From contig NZMJ01000031.1 in the NCBI GenBank assembly GCA_002692855.1, positions 53,362 through 106,686 of the forward strand: 53,325 bases of DNA. The letters run 5' to 3'. Source of the DNA: Maricaulis sp. (GTDB lineage: Bacteria > Pseudomonadota > Alphaproteobacteria > Caulobacterales > Maricaulaceae). Below the pieces are notes generated by a model, which saw only the letters and a list, made by a program, of their open reading frames with translations, was not told the origin of the DNA and did not search any database. This document shows, piece after piece, positions 16,072-25,424 of the stretch. Every line of letters starts with the position of its first letter. Within the stretch, counting starts at the first letter, position 1. A program made the position numbers and the translations under genes.

Positions 16072-17373
16072 ATGCGTGTGGCGATGATCGGTACCGGATA
16101 TGTGGGGCTCGTCTCCGGGGCGTGTTTTGCCGATTTCGGCCATCATGTGACCTGTGTCGACAAGAATGAGAAGAAGGTCGAAATGCTCCGTTCCGGCGGC
16201 ATTCCGATCTACGAACCCGGCCTTGATCTGATGGTCCAGCGCAACGTTCGCGATGAGCGGCTGGATTTCGCGACCGACCTGTCGGACGCCGTGAAGAACG
16301 CCGATGTCGTATTCATTGCCGTGGGGACGCCCTCGCGCCGCGGTGACGGTCACGCCGACCTCAGCTATGTCTATGCCGCCGCAGAGGAAATCGCCTCGGT
16401 GATGGAGGGCTATACCGTCATCGTGAACAAGTCGACCGTCCCGGTCGGCACCGGAGACGAGGTCGAGCGCATCATCCGCGAGCGCCGCCCCGACGGGGAC
16501 TTCTCGGTCGTCTCGAATCCCGAATTCCTGCGCGAAGGCGCCGCGATCGACGATTTCAAGCGTCCCGACCGGGTTGTTGTCGGTGCAGAGGACCAGCGCG
16601 CCCAGGCCGCGATGAAGGAACTCTACCGCCCGCTCTATCTGAACGAGACGCCGCTCCTGTTCACCGGACGCCGCACGTCGGAGCTGATCAAATACGCCGC
16701 GAACGCCTTCCTGGCGATGAAGATCACCTTCATCAACGAGATCGCGGACTTGTGCGAAGTGGTCGACGCCAATGTGCAGGAAGTCGCGCGCGGCGTGGGT
16801 CTCGACAAGCGCATCGGCTCGAAATTTCTCAATGCCGGCCCGGGCTATGGCGGCTCGTGCTTCCCCAAGGACACGCTTGCCCTGACCAAGACGGCCGAGG
16901 AGGCGGGAACGCCGCTGAAGCTCGTGGAAACGACGGTCGCCGTGAATGACGCCCGCAAGCGCGCCATGGCCGACAAGGTCGTCAAGGCGATGGGCGGGGA
17001 TGTCACGGGCAAGACGATCGCGGTGCTTGGCCTGACCTTCAAACCCAATACCGACGACATGCGCGATGCACCCTCGCTCGACATCATCCCGGCGCTCCAG
17101 GAAGCCGGTGCCACCATCCGGGCCTATGACCCGGCAGGCATCGTCGAGGCCGAACGCCTGCTGGACAATGTCGAGTTCGTATCGGGCCCCTATCTGTGTT
17201 CTGAAGGTGCCGATGCGCTGGTTATCATCACCGAGTGGAATGAGTTCCGGGCGCTCGACCTCGACCGTCTCAGCCAGTCGATGACGGGCAATGTGGTCGT
17301 CGATCTGCGCAATATCTACGGTCCGGACGACATGGCCCAGCACGGCTTTGCCTACACCAGTGTTGGCCGTTGA
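16072..17373 (+). CDS. ugd: UDP-glucose 6-dehydrogenase
   Basis: 433 residues, the family length. N-terminal NAD domain: MIGTGYVGLVSGACFADFGH, then VFIAVGTPSRR. The central segment ELIKYAANAFLAMKITFINEIADLC provides the dimer helix and catalytic Lys. The active-site motif GPGYGGSCFPKD contains the nucleophile Cys263. The C-terminal UDP-binding domain starts at about residue 320 (VLGLTFKPNTDDMRDAPS). It oxidises UDP-glucose to UDP-glucuronate. AGGAGA precedes the ATG. Followed by a membrane protein and the phosphohexomutase gene in one apparent operon. Confidence 0.96.
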   Translation: MRVAMIGTGYVGLVSGACFADFGHHVTCVDKNEKKVEMLRSGGIPIYEPGLDLMVQRNVRDERLDFATDLSDAVKNADVVFIAVGTPSRRGDGHADLSYVYAAAEEIASVMEGYTVIVNKSTVPVGTGDEVERIIRERRPDGDFSVVSNPEFLREGAAIDDFKRPDRVVVGAEDQRAQAAMKELYRPLYLNETPLLFTGRRTSELIKYAANAFLAMKITFINEIADLCEVVDANVQEVARGVGLDKRIGSKFLNAGPGYGGSCFPKDTLALTKTAEEAGTPLKLVETTVAVNDARKRAMADKVVKAMGGDVTGKTIAVLGLTFKPNTDDMRDAPSLDIIPALQEAGATIRAYDPAGIVEAERLLDNVEFVSGPYLCSEGADALVIITEWNEFRALDLDRLSQSMTGNVVVDLRNIYGPDDMAQHGFAYTSVGR

Positions 17374-17378
17374 CCGGG

Positions 17379-17999
17379 ATGGCCGATACCCAGACCAGTC
17401 GCAAGCCGTCAGGCTTTGACCCCTGGGTCCTCGCGTCGGATCCGGTTTTCTACATCGCTGCCATCCTGGTCGTCGCGGGCCTGATCTGGCTGGCCATGTC
17501 CGGTCAGCAGGAAACGCGCGGCTTCAGCTTTGATGGCCGTCACCTCGTGATCGAGGAAGAATCGCTGGCTGGCCTGGTCCCCGGACCTGGCACGGTCTCG
17601 GAGTACGCCCCCGCCGAACTGTCCGCGCGGATGACAGCGGAGGCTCCGTTTTCGCAGGCCGGAACCCTGTCGGCCGGAGTCGGGCTGCTGCTGCCCCGGG
17701 CCTTCGAGGAGGCCGTAATCGGGCATGAGGTCGAAGTCACAGTCGAGCTGCGCTCGCTCAGCCCGGAAGATCATCAGGCCTATGTCTCGTACTTCACGGC
17801 GGGCAGCGGCGACTCGCCGCGCCATTTGATCGAGTTGGACGGCGACTGGCAGCTCTACACCTTCACCTTCGCTGTCCCCCCGACTGCGATTGCCAATGAA
17901 GAAGAATGGGTCGGGATCTGGCCGGACCTCGACGGTATCGAGCGTCCGTTGCTCGTCCGCCGCATCGAAGCCCGCATTCTCGACACCGCAGCCAACTGA
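17379..17999 (+). CDS. Membrane-anchored protein of unknown function in the sugar-precursor operon
   Basis: 206 residues from ATG 17379; a TTG at 17370 overlapping the ugd stop is an alternative. One transmembrane helix at about residues 21-42 (VFYIAAILVVAGLIWLAM), with the rest outside. The exterior part is beta-rich (SFDGRHLVIEE, VEVTVELRSLSPEDHQAYVSYFTAGSG, DWQLYTFTFAVPP) and ends R-RIEARIL. The pattern recalls jelly-roll carbohydrate-binding modules, but I cannot name a family. Its position between ugd and a phosphohexomutase gene suggests a part in glycan assembly. Confidence 0.75.
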   Translation: MADTQTSRKPSGFDPWVLASDPVFYIAAILVVAGLIWLAMSGQQETRGFSFDGRHLVIEEESLAGLVPGPGTVSEYAPAELSARMTAEAPFSQAGTLSAGVGLLLPRAFEEAVIGHEVEVTVELRSLSPEDHQAYVSYFTAGSGDSPRHLIELDGDWQLYTFTFAVPPTAIANEEEWVGIWPDLDGIERPLLVRRIEARILDTAAN

Positions 18000-18027
18000 A
18001 TTTCCGGACCGCCTGAAAGGACACGCG

Positions 18028-19542
18028 ATGAAGCCGCTTGCCGAAGCCCGACCGAACACCTGGGAATTCGAGACACGTCCGGTGATCAAGCCGACAGGAT
18101 TTCGCGAATATGACGCCCGCTGGTGGTTCGGGACGCCCGGCGTGGCGCGTGACCCGGAACTCAATCTCTACGGCGTGCAGGCGCTCGGCCTCGGACTGGG
18201 CACCTTGATTCACGAGCGCGGGATCGATCCGCGCATCGTCACCTGCCACGATTTCCGGGCCTACTCCCTCGGGGTCAAGCAGGCGCTGGAACTGGGCCTG
18301 ATGTCAGCCGGCATCGAAGTGACCGATATCGGCCTGGGGCTGTCGCCCACCGCATATTTCGCCCAGTTCGACCTCGACATCCCGTGCGTTGCAATGGTGA
18401 CCGCCAGCCACAATTCCAACGGCTGGACCGGTGTGAAGATGGGCGTGGAGCCGCCTTTGACCTTTGGCCCTGACGAGATGGGCCGCCTGAAGGAAATTGT
18501 CCTGGGCGGTCTGGGACAGGAACGCGAGGGCGGCTCCTTCCGGCGTGTCGAAGGGGTCGCGGAACGCTACATCAAGGATGTCGCGGGCGATTTCCGTCTC
18601 AGCCGTCCGCTGAAGGTCGTCGCGGCCTGCGGCAATGGCACGGCCGGCGCGTTCGCTCCGCAGGCGCTCGAACAGATGGGCGCGGAAGTGATTGCGCTTG
18701 ACTGCGAGCTCGATCACACCTTCCCGAAATACAACCCGAACCCGGAAGACATGAAGATGCTCCACGTGCTGCGTGATGCAGTGCTGGAACACGGGGCCGA
18801 CCTCGGCGTGGCCTTCGACGGAGATGGCGACCGCTGCGGCGTGGTCGACAATGAGGGCGAGGAAATCTTCGCGGACAAGATCGGGCTGATGCTCGCGCGC
18901 GACCTGTCGGGCCGGTTCCCGGAAGCGACATTCGTCGTCGACGTGAAGTCGACCGGGTTGTTCCTGACCGATCCGGTTCTCAAGGAGAACGGGGCCAAGA
19001 CCATCTACTGGAAGACCGGCCACTCCTACATCAAGCGCAAGTCCAAGGAGGCCGGGGCACTGGCCGGGTTCGAGAAGTCGGGCCATTTCTTCATGCAGCC
19101 GCCCGTCGGACGCGGCTATGACGACGGCATCGCCGCTGCGCGCGCCGTGCTCCAGATGCTCGATTCCAACCCCGGCAAGACGATGGCCGACATGCGCAAG
19201 GCCCTGCCGGTGAGCTACGCCTCGCCCACCATGTCACCGACCTGCTCGGACGAGGAAAAATACGGCGTGATCGATTCCGTCGTCGCCGATTACGAGAAGG
19301 TTCACGCGGCGGGCGAGACGATTGCCGGGCGCAAGATTGCCGAACTGATCACGGTCAACGGCGTACGCTTCATTCTCGAGGACGGGTCATGGGGACTGGT
19401 GCGCGCCTCGTCCAACACGCCGAACCTTGTGGTGGTCGTCGAGAGCATGAAGTCGAACGATGACACCAAGAGGATCTTCGAGGACATCCGCAATCGGCTG
19501 TCGTCCTACGCCTCGGTCGGGGAGTTTGACCAGACGCTCTAG
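18028..19542 (+). CDS. Phosphomannomutase/phosphoglucomutase
   Basis: 504 residues from ATG 18028, with GAAAGGA upstream. Four-domain alpha-D-phosphohexomutase. Ser127 in TASHNSNGWTGVKMG is the phosphorylated serine; the metal loop is DGDGDR (Asp264, Asp266, Asp268); the sugar-binding loop GFEKSGHFF lies near residue 350; the phosphate-binding RASSNTPNLVV is near the end. It interconverts mannose or glucose 1- and 6-phosphates. With GalU, Ugd and the epimerases it supplies UDP-glucose, UDP-hexuronates and possibly GDP-mannose. Preference for mannose or glucose cannot be told by eye. Confidence 0.93.
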   Translation: MKPLAEARPNTWEFETRPVIKPTGFREYDARWWFGTPGVARDPELNLYGVQALGLGLGTLIHERGIDPRIVTCHDFRAYSLGVKQALELGLMSAGIEVTDIGLGLSPTAYFAQFDLDIPCVAMVTASHNSNGWTGVKMGVEPPLTFGPDEMGRLKEIVLGGLGQEREGGSFRRVEGVAERYIKDVAGDFRLSRPLKVVAACGNGTAGAFAPQALEQMGAEVIALDCELDHTFPKYNPNPEDMKMLHVLRDAVLEHGADLGVAFDGDGDRCGVVDNEGEEIFADKIGLMLARDLSGRFPEATFVVDVKSTGLFLTDPVLKENGAKTIYWKTGHSYIKRKSKEAGALAGFEKSGHFFMQPPVGRGYDDGIAAARAVLQMLDSNPGKTMADMRKALPVSYASPTMSPTCSDEEKYGVIDSVVADYEKVHAAGETIAGRKIAELITVNGVRFILEDGSWGLVRASSNTPNLVVVVESMKSNDDTKRIFEDIRNRLSSYASVGEFDQTL

Positions 19543-19844
19543 GCGCTGGCAGCCACTGCCGGTTCTGCGCCGGGCTGGCGCACGGCGGGGGACGGTTCCG
19601 AGATCAGTTTGGACTCGAACCCCTCCCGCTCGACCATTTTGTGCAATTGCTCGATGAAATGCCGGGTTTCCGAGCGCACTTCCCAGTGCGTGACATCGCC
19701 CTTGTGACAAGAAGACATGAAAAAGCAGTCGTCGTCCGGGTGATCTCGCCAATTGCCCAGGAAATCCCGGAACAGGCTCTCGAACGCTTCGACTTCTGCC
19801 GGACGTTCAGACTCGAACACTAACTTGTACACAACTTCCCCCAT
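19539..19844 (-). CDS. Small protein of unknown function
   Basis: 101 residues, convergent with the phosphohexomutase gene and overlapping its stop by four bases. Beginning MGEVVYKLVFESERPAEVEAF, it has an alternating strand-helix pattern (KLVF, FESLFRDFLGNW, HWEVRSETRHFIEQLHKMV) that fits a small alpha/beta fold. Two cysteines lie near residues 40-46 (DDDCFFMSSC). The last 20 residues are Ala/Pro-rich and probably loose. I do not recognise the family; the acidic HPDDDC stretch is the most distinctive point. Reality of the gene is supported by its start and composition. Confidence 0.65.
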   Translation of the reverse strand: MGEVVYKLVFESERPAEVEAFESLFRDFLGNWRDHPDDDCFFMSSCHKGDVTHWEVRSETRHFIEQLHKMVEREGFESKLISEPSPAVRQPGAEPAVAASA

Positions 19845-19938
19845 CCCTGACGCGAGAGCGTTGTCCCGGCGTCACCAGACAGACTAGCGCATTTTTCGTT
19901 CAAAAGACAAAATTACCTGCAAGGAGCAGGCCAGTATC

Positions 19939-20952
19939 CTATCGGCCGAGCACCCGGTCCGAGCCGCGAAGCACGGTCGTTCCCTCGACATCGACCCCGG
20001 TCGGAAGCACGGCAAGCCCGTCCATCGCAGCCGTCAGATTTGCAATCCGGTCCGGCGGGCACAGCATCATGATGAAGCCGCCACCGCCTGCCCCGCAGAG
20101 CTTTCCGCCATAGGCGCCGGCCTTCATGGCCTTGTCGTAGATGTCGTCGATCTCGCCATTGGAGATCGAGGATGAGAGGCTGCGCTTGATCTTCCAGCTT
20201 TCCACGAGACGCCGGCCCAGCTCGGGCAGCATGTCGTCCTTGCCGTTTTCCAGAACGCCGACTGCGTCACCGACCATCTCGTAGAGATGGCTCAAATCCT
20301 TGTCGATCTTGTGCGAGGACGTGGCGGCAACCTGCTCGGCGACAACTTGCGTGGCGCGGCGCGCAATGCCGGTGTGGATCAAAACCAGGGACTGATTGAG
20401 TTCCAGCAGGCGCTCGCCGCTGATCTGGATCGGTGAAATGCGGATCCGGTCGCCGTCAAAGTCGAACCGGTTCACGCCGCCGAACGAGGTATGCAACTGG
20501 TCCTGCACACCGACATTCTCGCCCAGGATTTCGCGCTCGATGCGGATCGCCGTGCGCGCCAGGTCCATCTTGGTCATCGGCTTGCGCAGCATCGCCGTGA
20601 TCAGGTTGACGAAGCCGACCGTGAAGGCCGAGGACGAACCCAGCCCGCCACCGCTCGACGGCAGGTCGGACATCACATTGATGTCGAGCTTGTCGCTGAT
20701 CTCGTAGAGTTTCAGCGCCTCGCGCACCACCGGATGGTCGATCTCCTCGACGCGGTCGGTGAACTCCAGCTTCGAATAGGACAGGCGGTAATTGTAGCCG
20801 AGCTTGGCCTCGAGCTTCAGCGCGGTCAGGTAGATGTATTTCTGGATGGCAAATCCGACCACCGCGCCCGGCCGGCGCTGGAAGTATTCAGGGTAATCGG
20901 TTCCGCCGCCGAACAGGCTTACGCGCAGGGGGGTTCGCGTCATGCAGGCCAT
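19939..20952 (-). CDS. hddA: GHMP kinase, HddA-like D-glycero-D-manno-heptose 7-phosphate kinase
   Basis: 337 residues. GHMP fold: N-terminal RTPLRVSLFGGGTDYPEYF, nucleotide loop DLPSSGGGLGSSSAFTVGF, and C-terminal GAYGGKLCGAGGGGFIMML. The substrate-side pieces (AIQKYIYLTA, QDQLHTSFGGVNRFDF) match HddA-type kinases. HddA phosphorylates D-glycero-D-manno-heptose 7-phosphate at C1 for GDP-heptose; fucose kinases share the motifs. The HddC-GmhB fusion at 49675 supports the heptose reading. Lies 8 bases downstream of the epimerase gene at 20961, so same operon. Confidence 0.78.
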   Translation of the reverse strand: MACMTRTPLRVSLFGGGTDYPEYFQRRPGAVVGFAIQKYIYLTALKLEAKLGYNYRLSYSKLEFTDRVEEIDHPVVREALKLYEISDKLDINVMSDLPSSGGGLGSSSAFTVGFVNLITAMLRKPMTKMDLARTAIRIEREILGENVGVQDQLHTSFGGVNRFDFDGDRIRISPIQISGERLLELNQSLVLIHTGIARRATQVVAEQVAATSSHKIDKDLSHLYEMVGDAVGVLENGKDDMLPELGRRLVESWKIKRSLSSSISNGEIDDIYDKAMKAGAYGGKLCGAGGGGFIMMLCPPDRIANLTAAMDGLAVLPTGVDVEGTTVLRGSDRVLGR

Positions 20953-20960
20953 GTGATTTC

Positions 20961-21734
20961 CTAGCGTCCCTGTGCGGTCAAGAAGGCGTCCACCTCGGCC
21001 CGGCTCTCGGGCAGGGGGGCGCCATAAAGCGTTTCCAGCTTGTCGACGCTGATCTCGAAGCGGACCGGTTTTGCGTCGGGCTGGAACTCTGATTTCGGCT
21101 TCAGGCGGTCGAACAGATCCCCGATCTTCACCACGCCGCGCGCGCCCAGATTGACGGTCTCGTTGCGCGCCCCGTTCTGGAAGACGGTCCAGACGATCTC
21201 GGCTGCGCTGTCGGTGGAAATGAATTGCAGTTCGCTGTCGCGATGCAGCCAGATCGGCGCATCATTCAGCATGTCATAGACCGCGTTCTTCTTCAGGTTC
21301 GGCCCGACGAAGCCGCCCATCCGCATGATCAGGTGATTGTCGTGGGCGCCGCGAACCAGCGTCTCGGCGATATATTTGTGCAGGCCGTAGCGGCTCATCC
21401 GCGTGACATCGGGAAGCTGGTCTTCCCGGCTGACTTCGGGGCTGTGCGTCTCGGGATACACGTCCCCGGTCGACAGGTGGATATACGCCTTGGCCTTGAA
21501 GGCCTCGAGCGCCTTTGCCACGGACACGACCGAGGCGTCGAATTCCCAGACCGGATCCCGATCGGCCATGAATTTCTTGGAATTGCCATTGGCATTGATC
21601 AGGACGTCGCACGGTTGCCCGGCAAACTGGTCGAAATTGTCCCGGGTGATGACCTGGTGGTCGAGCCCCAGGCGTTTGAACAACCGGGGATAGGCCGACC
21701 CCACGAAACCCTGTCCGCCAATGATGAAGATCAC
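20961..21734 (-). CDS. NAD(P)-dependent sugar epimerase/reductase (extended SDR)
   Basis: 257 residues from GTG 21734, which has GGAGGA 6 bases upstream. The Rossmann motif is GGQGFVGSAYPRL at the N-terminus, then LINANGNSKKF, a STGDVY strand and YGLHKY with the catalytic Tyr and Lys. It is shorter than typical epimerases (about 310-340), with a compact substrate domain. It precedes the HddA-like kinase in a two-gene leftward operon, so it may act on heptose or another nucleotide sugar. Exact reaction not visible. Confidence 0.8.
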   Translation of the reverse strand: MIFIIGGQGFVGSAYPRLFKRLGLDHQVITRDNFDQFAGQPCDVLINANGNSKKFMADRDPVWEFDASVVSVAKALEAFKAKAYIHLSTGDVYPETHSPEVSREDQLPDVTRMSRYGLHKYIAETLVRGAHDNHLIMRMGGFVGPNLKKNAVYDMLNDAPIWLHRDSELQFISTDSAAEIVWTVFQNGARNETVNLGARGVVKIGDLFDRLKPKSEFQPDAKPVRFEISVDKLETLYGAPLPESRAEVDAFLTAQGR

Positions 21735-21992
21735 GCGTCGTCCTCCGTGCGGTCTTGCGACCCCAACCCGTGCCCGCTGGAAACAGCCGGGCGCCTGCAA
21801 TCGAGGGTGTCGCTTACACTGCCTGAACAATGGGCACAAGGCGACACCCGCGCGATTGTCGAGTGCTCCCAGAGGCTTGTCACAGCAGGAGAAAGCGGTT
21901 GCCTGCATGGGTCAATCCGCCTATGAGACGGGCGGCGAGGCCGGGGCTGCAGGGCAGACCCGCTTTCGATCACGCGGCAGGGGACTGGCATC

Positions 21993-22970
21993 ATGAATTC
22001 GCAGGACGTCGTCATCATTATACCGGCGTATAATGAGGAAGCGACCATCGCCGAAACGGTGAAGGAATACGTCGAGGTCTTCCCGTCCGCCAAGATCGTC
22101 GTGGTCGACAACAATTCCAAGGATGCCACGTCCGAGCGCGCCCGCGCTGCGATCCGCCCGGATCGCGACGAGGTGATCTTCGAAGGCCGCCAGGGCAAGG
22201 GCAATGCCGTGCGTGCCGGCTTCTCGCGTTACTCGGCCGACATCTACATCATGATCGACGCCGATCTGACCTACCGCGCCGAGGATTCCCTCGCCTGCTT
22301 CAATGACATGCTGGAAACGCGCGCTGACATGGTCGTTGGCAACCGCCTGGTCGGCGATGCCTACGAAAAGCAGAATGAGCGCTTCGGCCACGGCATCGGC
22401 AACCGGCTCCTGACCTTCTTCGTCTCGTCGATTTCCGGCACCAAGTACAAGGACGTGCTGTCCGGGCTGCGCGTGATGTCGCGCGCCTTCGTCGAAAGCC
22501 AGGATTTCCGCTCCAACGGCTTCCAGCTCGAGACCGAGCTGAATGTCCGCGCTGCCTATCTGCGCGCCCACGTCATCGAGCGCGACATCAACTACGCATC
22601 GCGTCCCGAAGGCTCGGAGTCGAAGCTCGACACCGTGCGTGACGGTATCCGCATCGTGTATTTCGCCTTCACCAACTGGCTCGGCCTCTATCCGCTCTAC
22701 TTCTTCGGGCCGCTCGGCCTGCTCGCCCTGCTGATGTCGGCGATTGCCGGTGTCGCGGTCGTCGGGAACTTCCTCGAGACCGGCGAAGTCCAGGCCATCG
22801 CAACCGCCGTGTTTGCCGCCGCCATGGGACTTGTCGGTGTGCTCTCACTGTTTACGGGTCTGACGCTTCAGGTGTTGATCCGTGCCATGCGCAGCGCGGA
22901 CATCGCCCGTTTCCTCGGCGACAAGCGGCGCTGGAACCTCAACCTTGAATCCCGCAAGCGACAGGCCTGA
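21993..22970 (+). CDS. GT2 family glycosyltransferase with C-terminal membrane anchor
   Basis: 325 residues. GT-A domain at about 1-235: VVIIIPAYNEEATIAETVKEY, KIVVVDNNSKD, RQGKGNAVRAGF, MIDADLTY (metal-binding DAD) and SGLRVMSRAF. This is the dolichyl/undecaprenyl-phosphate mannose or glucose synthase type. Two hydrophobic segments at about 235-260 and 272-300 anchor it in the inner membrane. It probably makes a polyprenyl-phosphate sugar. A GtrA protein follows two genes on, a frequent partner that flips such lipids; the GT-C-like protein at 27077 could use them. Confidence 0.9.
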   Translation: MNSQDVVIIIPAYNEEATIAETVKEYVEVFPSAKIVVVDNNSKDATSERARAAIRPDRDEVIFEGRQGKGNAVRAGFSRYSADIYIMIDADLTYRAEDSLACFNDMLETRADMVVGNRLVGDAYEKQNERFGHGIGNRLLTFFVSSISGTKYKDVLSGLRVMSRAFVESQDFRSNGFQLETELNVRAAYLRAHVIERDINYASRPEGSESKLDTVRDGIRIVYFAFTNWLGLYPLYFFGPLGLLALLMSAIAGVAVVGNFLETGEVQAIATAVFAAAMGLVGVLSLFTGLTLQVLIRAMRSADIARFLGDKRRWNLNLESRKRQA

Positions 22971-22995
22971 GCCGTCGTAATCAGGAGTACCGATC

Positions 22996-23781
22996 ATGCT
23001 CAGCGACCTTCTGATGGATCCGCGGATCAAGGATATCGATGTCGATTCCGAGGACCGCATCATCAAGCACCGTGAGATCCTTCTTTCGAAGAAGATGATC
23101 CGCGACGTGTTCTACGAGATCTACAACGAAGTGCTCCGGCTGGAGCGCGAGTATTTTTCGGAAGCCGGTGAGGGCGTGCGCCTCGAGATCGGCGCCGGGT
23201 CCAGCCTGATGAAAGAGATCGATCCGGACATCAAGCTCTCGGACGTCGTCACGCAACCTGGTCACGACATGATCGTCGATGCCCAGAACATGCCGTTCGA
23301 GCCGAACGAGGTGAAGACCGTGTTCGGGATTCACTGCTTCCATCACATTCCCGACCCGTACAAATTCCTTTCGGAGATCGTCCGGACGGCGAAGCCCGGC
23401 GGCGGCACGATCCTGGTCGAACCCTATTACAGCCCGACCTCTGCCGTTCTGTTCAAGCACCTGTTCTCGAACGAGGACTACGACAAGAACGGTCCGTCGC
23501 GACAGGATGTCAGCGGGCCGATGTCGGACGCCAACCAGGCGCTGTCCTACGTCGTGTTCAAGCGCGAGCGCGCCTATTTCGAAGAGCATTTCCCGGAGCT
23601 GGAAATCGTTCACGAAGCGCCGCTTCGCAACTACATCCGCTATCTGGTCTCGGGCGGTATCAACTTCCGGCAATTGCTGCCGAATTTCATGTCGCCGGTG
23701 CTGCGCGGGACCGAATTCGTCCTGTCACCGCTGGCCGGTCTGCTGGCGCTGCACCACGTCACCGTCATCCGCAAGCGCTGA
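22996..23781 (+). CDS. Class I SAM-dependent methyltransferase
   Basis: 261 residues. A helical cap at about residues 1-60 (LMDPRIKDIDVDSEDR, YEIYNEVLRLEREYF) precedes the Rossmann core: LEIGAGSS (motif I), VDAQNMPFEPNEV (motif II/III), FGIHCFHHIPDPYKFLSEIVRTAKPGG (Methyltransf_11 signature) and ILVEPYYSP. A C-terminal helix is LAGLLALHHVTVIRK. Gene spacing (25 bases after the GT2 gene) makes it operonic with GT2 and gtrA. Probably modifies a glycan or its lipid carrier; substrate not known. Confidence 0.85.
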   Translation: MLSDLLMDPRIKDIDVDSEDRIIKHREILLSKKMIRDVFYEIYNEVLRLEREYFSEAGEGVRLEIGAGSSLMKEIDPDIKLSDVVTQPGHDMIVDAQNMPFEPNEVKTVFGIHCFHHIPDPYKFLSEIVRTAKPGGGTILVEPYYSPTSAVLFKHLFSNEDYDKNGPSRQDVSGPMSDANQALSYVVFKRERAYFEEHFPELEIVHEAPLRNYIRYLVSGGINFRQLLPNFMSPVLRGTEFVLSPLAGLLALHHVTVIRKR

Positions 23782-23788
23782 CGCCGGA

Positions 23789-24202
23789 ATGGCGATTTTC
23801 AGGAAGTTCTCCTTCTACCTCGTCGGTCAGCTACTGGCTTACGTGCTCGACTACGGCGTGTTCGTGCTCCTGTTCGAGTTCCTGAACGTCAATGAATTGT
23901 GGGCCAATCTCGCGTCGAAGACGGCGGCGGGCAGTTTTGCCTTCTTCTTCCACGCCTTCATCTCCTTCAGGGGGCATGACATCAGCCGCATGCGGCAGTC
24001 GGCGATACGCTATGTCCTGGTCGTGCTGTCGAACATGATCCTGTCGACCCTGCTCTTGTGGGGACTGACGGTCCTGACCCCCATTTCGCCGCTGATCCTG
24101 AAGATATTCACAGACGTGGTATTGGTCGGGCTCACCTTCTTCCTGGTTGGAAATGTCGTCTTCCCGAAACCCAAGCCCGAATCCGAAGCCGAAGCAGGGT
24201 GA
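23789..24202 (+). CDS. GtrA family membrane protein
   Basis: 137 residues from ATG 23789, 7 bases after the methyltransferase gene. Four hydrophobic segments at about 6-28, 35-52, 70-93 and 97-117, with the short basic N-terminus FRKFSFYLVGQLLAYVLDYG typical of GtrA. GtrA-like proteins are proposed flippases of undecaprenyl-phosphate-linked glucose or mannose. The C-terminus is acidic. The next gene starts inside its 3' end, overlapping about 50 bases. Confidence 0.85.
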   Translation: MAIFRKFSFYLVGQLLAYVLDYGVFVLLFEFLNVNELWANLASKTAAGSFAFFFHAFISFRGHDISRMRQSAIRYVLVVLSNMILSTLLLWGLTVLTPISPLILKIFTDVVLVGLTFFLVGNVVFPKPKPESEAEAG

Positions 24203-25424
24203 CGCGAGCCCCGTCGCCGTCGTCACCGGCGCAACGGGGTTTCTGGGTCGCCACCTGGTGCGTGCGCTGAAGGCTGACGGCTGGACGGTGATCGCTGCCG
24301 GGCGGCGGCCCTTTCCCGGCACCGATGTCCACTTTGCGCAATGGTCGCTGGGCGAGCCGCTGCCTGCCGAGGCGGTAGAGGCTGATTGTGTCTTCCACCT
24401 TGCTTGCGCGACCACCGGCGCGAGCGACCCGAAGGCCGCCGCCGAGCACGATTTCACAGGGACCAGCCGGATCGCCGAACAGCTGCGCGCCGCACGCGCG
24501 TCCGGCGCCTCACCGGTCCTCGTTTTCATTTCCTCGCAGTCTGCCAGCGCGCAGGCGCGCAATGATTACGGCCGCCAGAAATATCGCATCGAACAGATGC
24601 TTGGCGGGTCCGGCGAGATCTCCGTAAGGCCGGGACTGATCGTCTCGACACCGGCGGAAGGCGTGTACGGGACGATGCGCGCAGGAATCCGTGCATTGCC
24701 GGTGCTCCCCGATGTCGGCGGGCGCGTGGCGCACCAGCCCGTCCATGTCGAGGATCTGTGCCGCGCGCTTGTGGAGATCGCCCGGCGCGCCCTGTCCGGC
24801 GATGACCAGCGGCTGTGGCGGATCGGGCAGGCCGAGCCTGTGTCCTTCTCCGGTCTGGTACGCGGTGTGGCGCGCGGGGGTCGCATTCGTCAGCCCTGGC
24901 TCGTGCCGTTTCCGGGCGGTCTGGCCGCGCGCACGCTCCGTGCCCTGCCGCCGACCCGCAATCTGGCCGAACGCATCGACGGCATCGTCGCATTGCAGCC
25001 GATGGAGACGCAGGCCGATCTCGAGCGGCTGGGCATCGCATTGCGCCCGTTGTTCGAGCCGTCAGCCGAACGCCGGCACGCCGCTGTCCGGGCCGCCCGC
25101 GCGTCGCTCATTGCCCTGTCGCCGTCCCGCCGGGCCGATCCTGTCGCGTGGCGGCGTCTTGCACGGGCGCTCTATCGGTCCGACATGGACCTGACCCGGC
25201 TTCCGCCGCCGCGCTGGCGCGAGCCGCTGGGCGGATTTGCCGCCCGTTCGCTCAGCGATGCCGCGATGCGGCTCTACGAGGCGACACCCGAAGGCCAGGC
25301 CGAGCGTTACCGGGCCGCGCCCTCTTGGCAGCGTTTCATGTCGTTATGTCTCCTGGGCCTGCGCGAAGCCGTGATTGGTCCGACCCGGATTGCCGCGACA
25401 CTGGCGACGCGCCTGTCACGCTAG
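24153..25424 (+). CDS. NAD-dependent epimerase/dehydratase with long helical C-terminal extension
   Basis: 423 residues from ATG 24153 (TTG 24147 also open). Rossmann motif GATGFLGRHLVRALKADGW at about 28-45, FHLACATTGASDPK, SSQSASAQARNDYGRQKY (catalytic Tyr and Lys; the Ser is in a SSQSA context). The SDR core ends at about 290; the remaining ~130 residues are helical, basic and of no family I recognise (FEPSAERRHAAVRAARASL ... SRRADPVAWRRLARALYRSD). It begins inside gtrA and its last 9 bases overlap the convergent GMC gene. Probably acts on a nucleotide sugar or glycolipid. Confidence 0.82.
   Translation: MSSSRNPSPNPKPKQGDASPVAVVTGATGFLGRHLVRALKADGWTVIAAGRRPFPGTDVHFAQWSLGEPLPAEAVEADCVFHLACATTGASDPKAAAEHDFTGTSRIAEQLRAARASGASPVLVFISSQSASAQARNDYGRQKYRIEQMLGGSGEISVRPGLIVSTPAEGVYGTMRAGIRALPVLPDVGGRVAHQPVHVEDLCRALVEIARRALSGDDQRLWRIGQAEPVSFSGLVRGVARGGRIRQPWLVPFPGGLAARTLRALPPTRNLAERIDGIVALQPMETQADLERLGIALRPLFEPSAERRHAAVRAARASLIALSPSRRADPVAWRRLARALYRSDMDLTRLPPPRWREPLGGFAARSLSDAAMRLYEATPEGQAERYRAAPSWQRFMSLCLLGLREAVIGPTRIAATLATRLSR

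Noticed and set aside
16036..17343. 435-codon minus-strand open frame opposite ugd
   Set aside because: Shadow of ugd; no motif.
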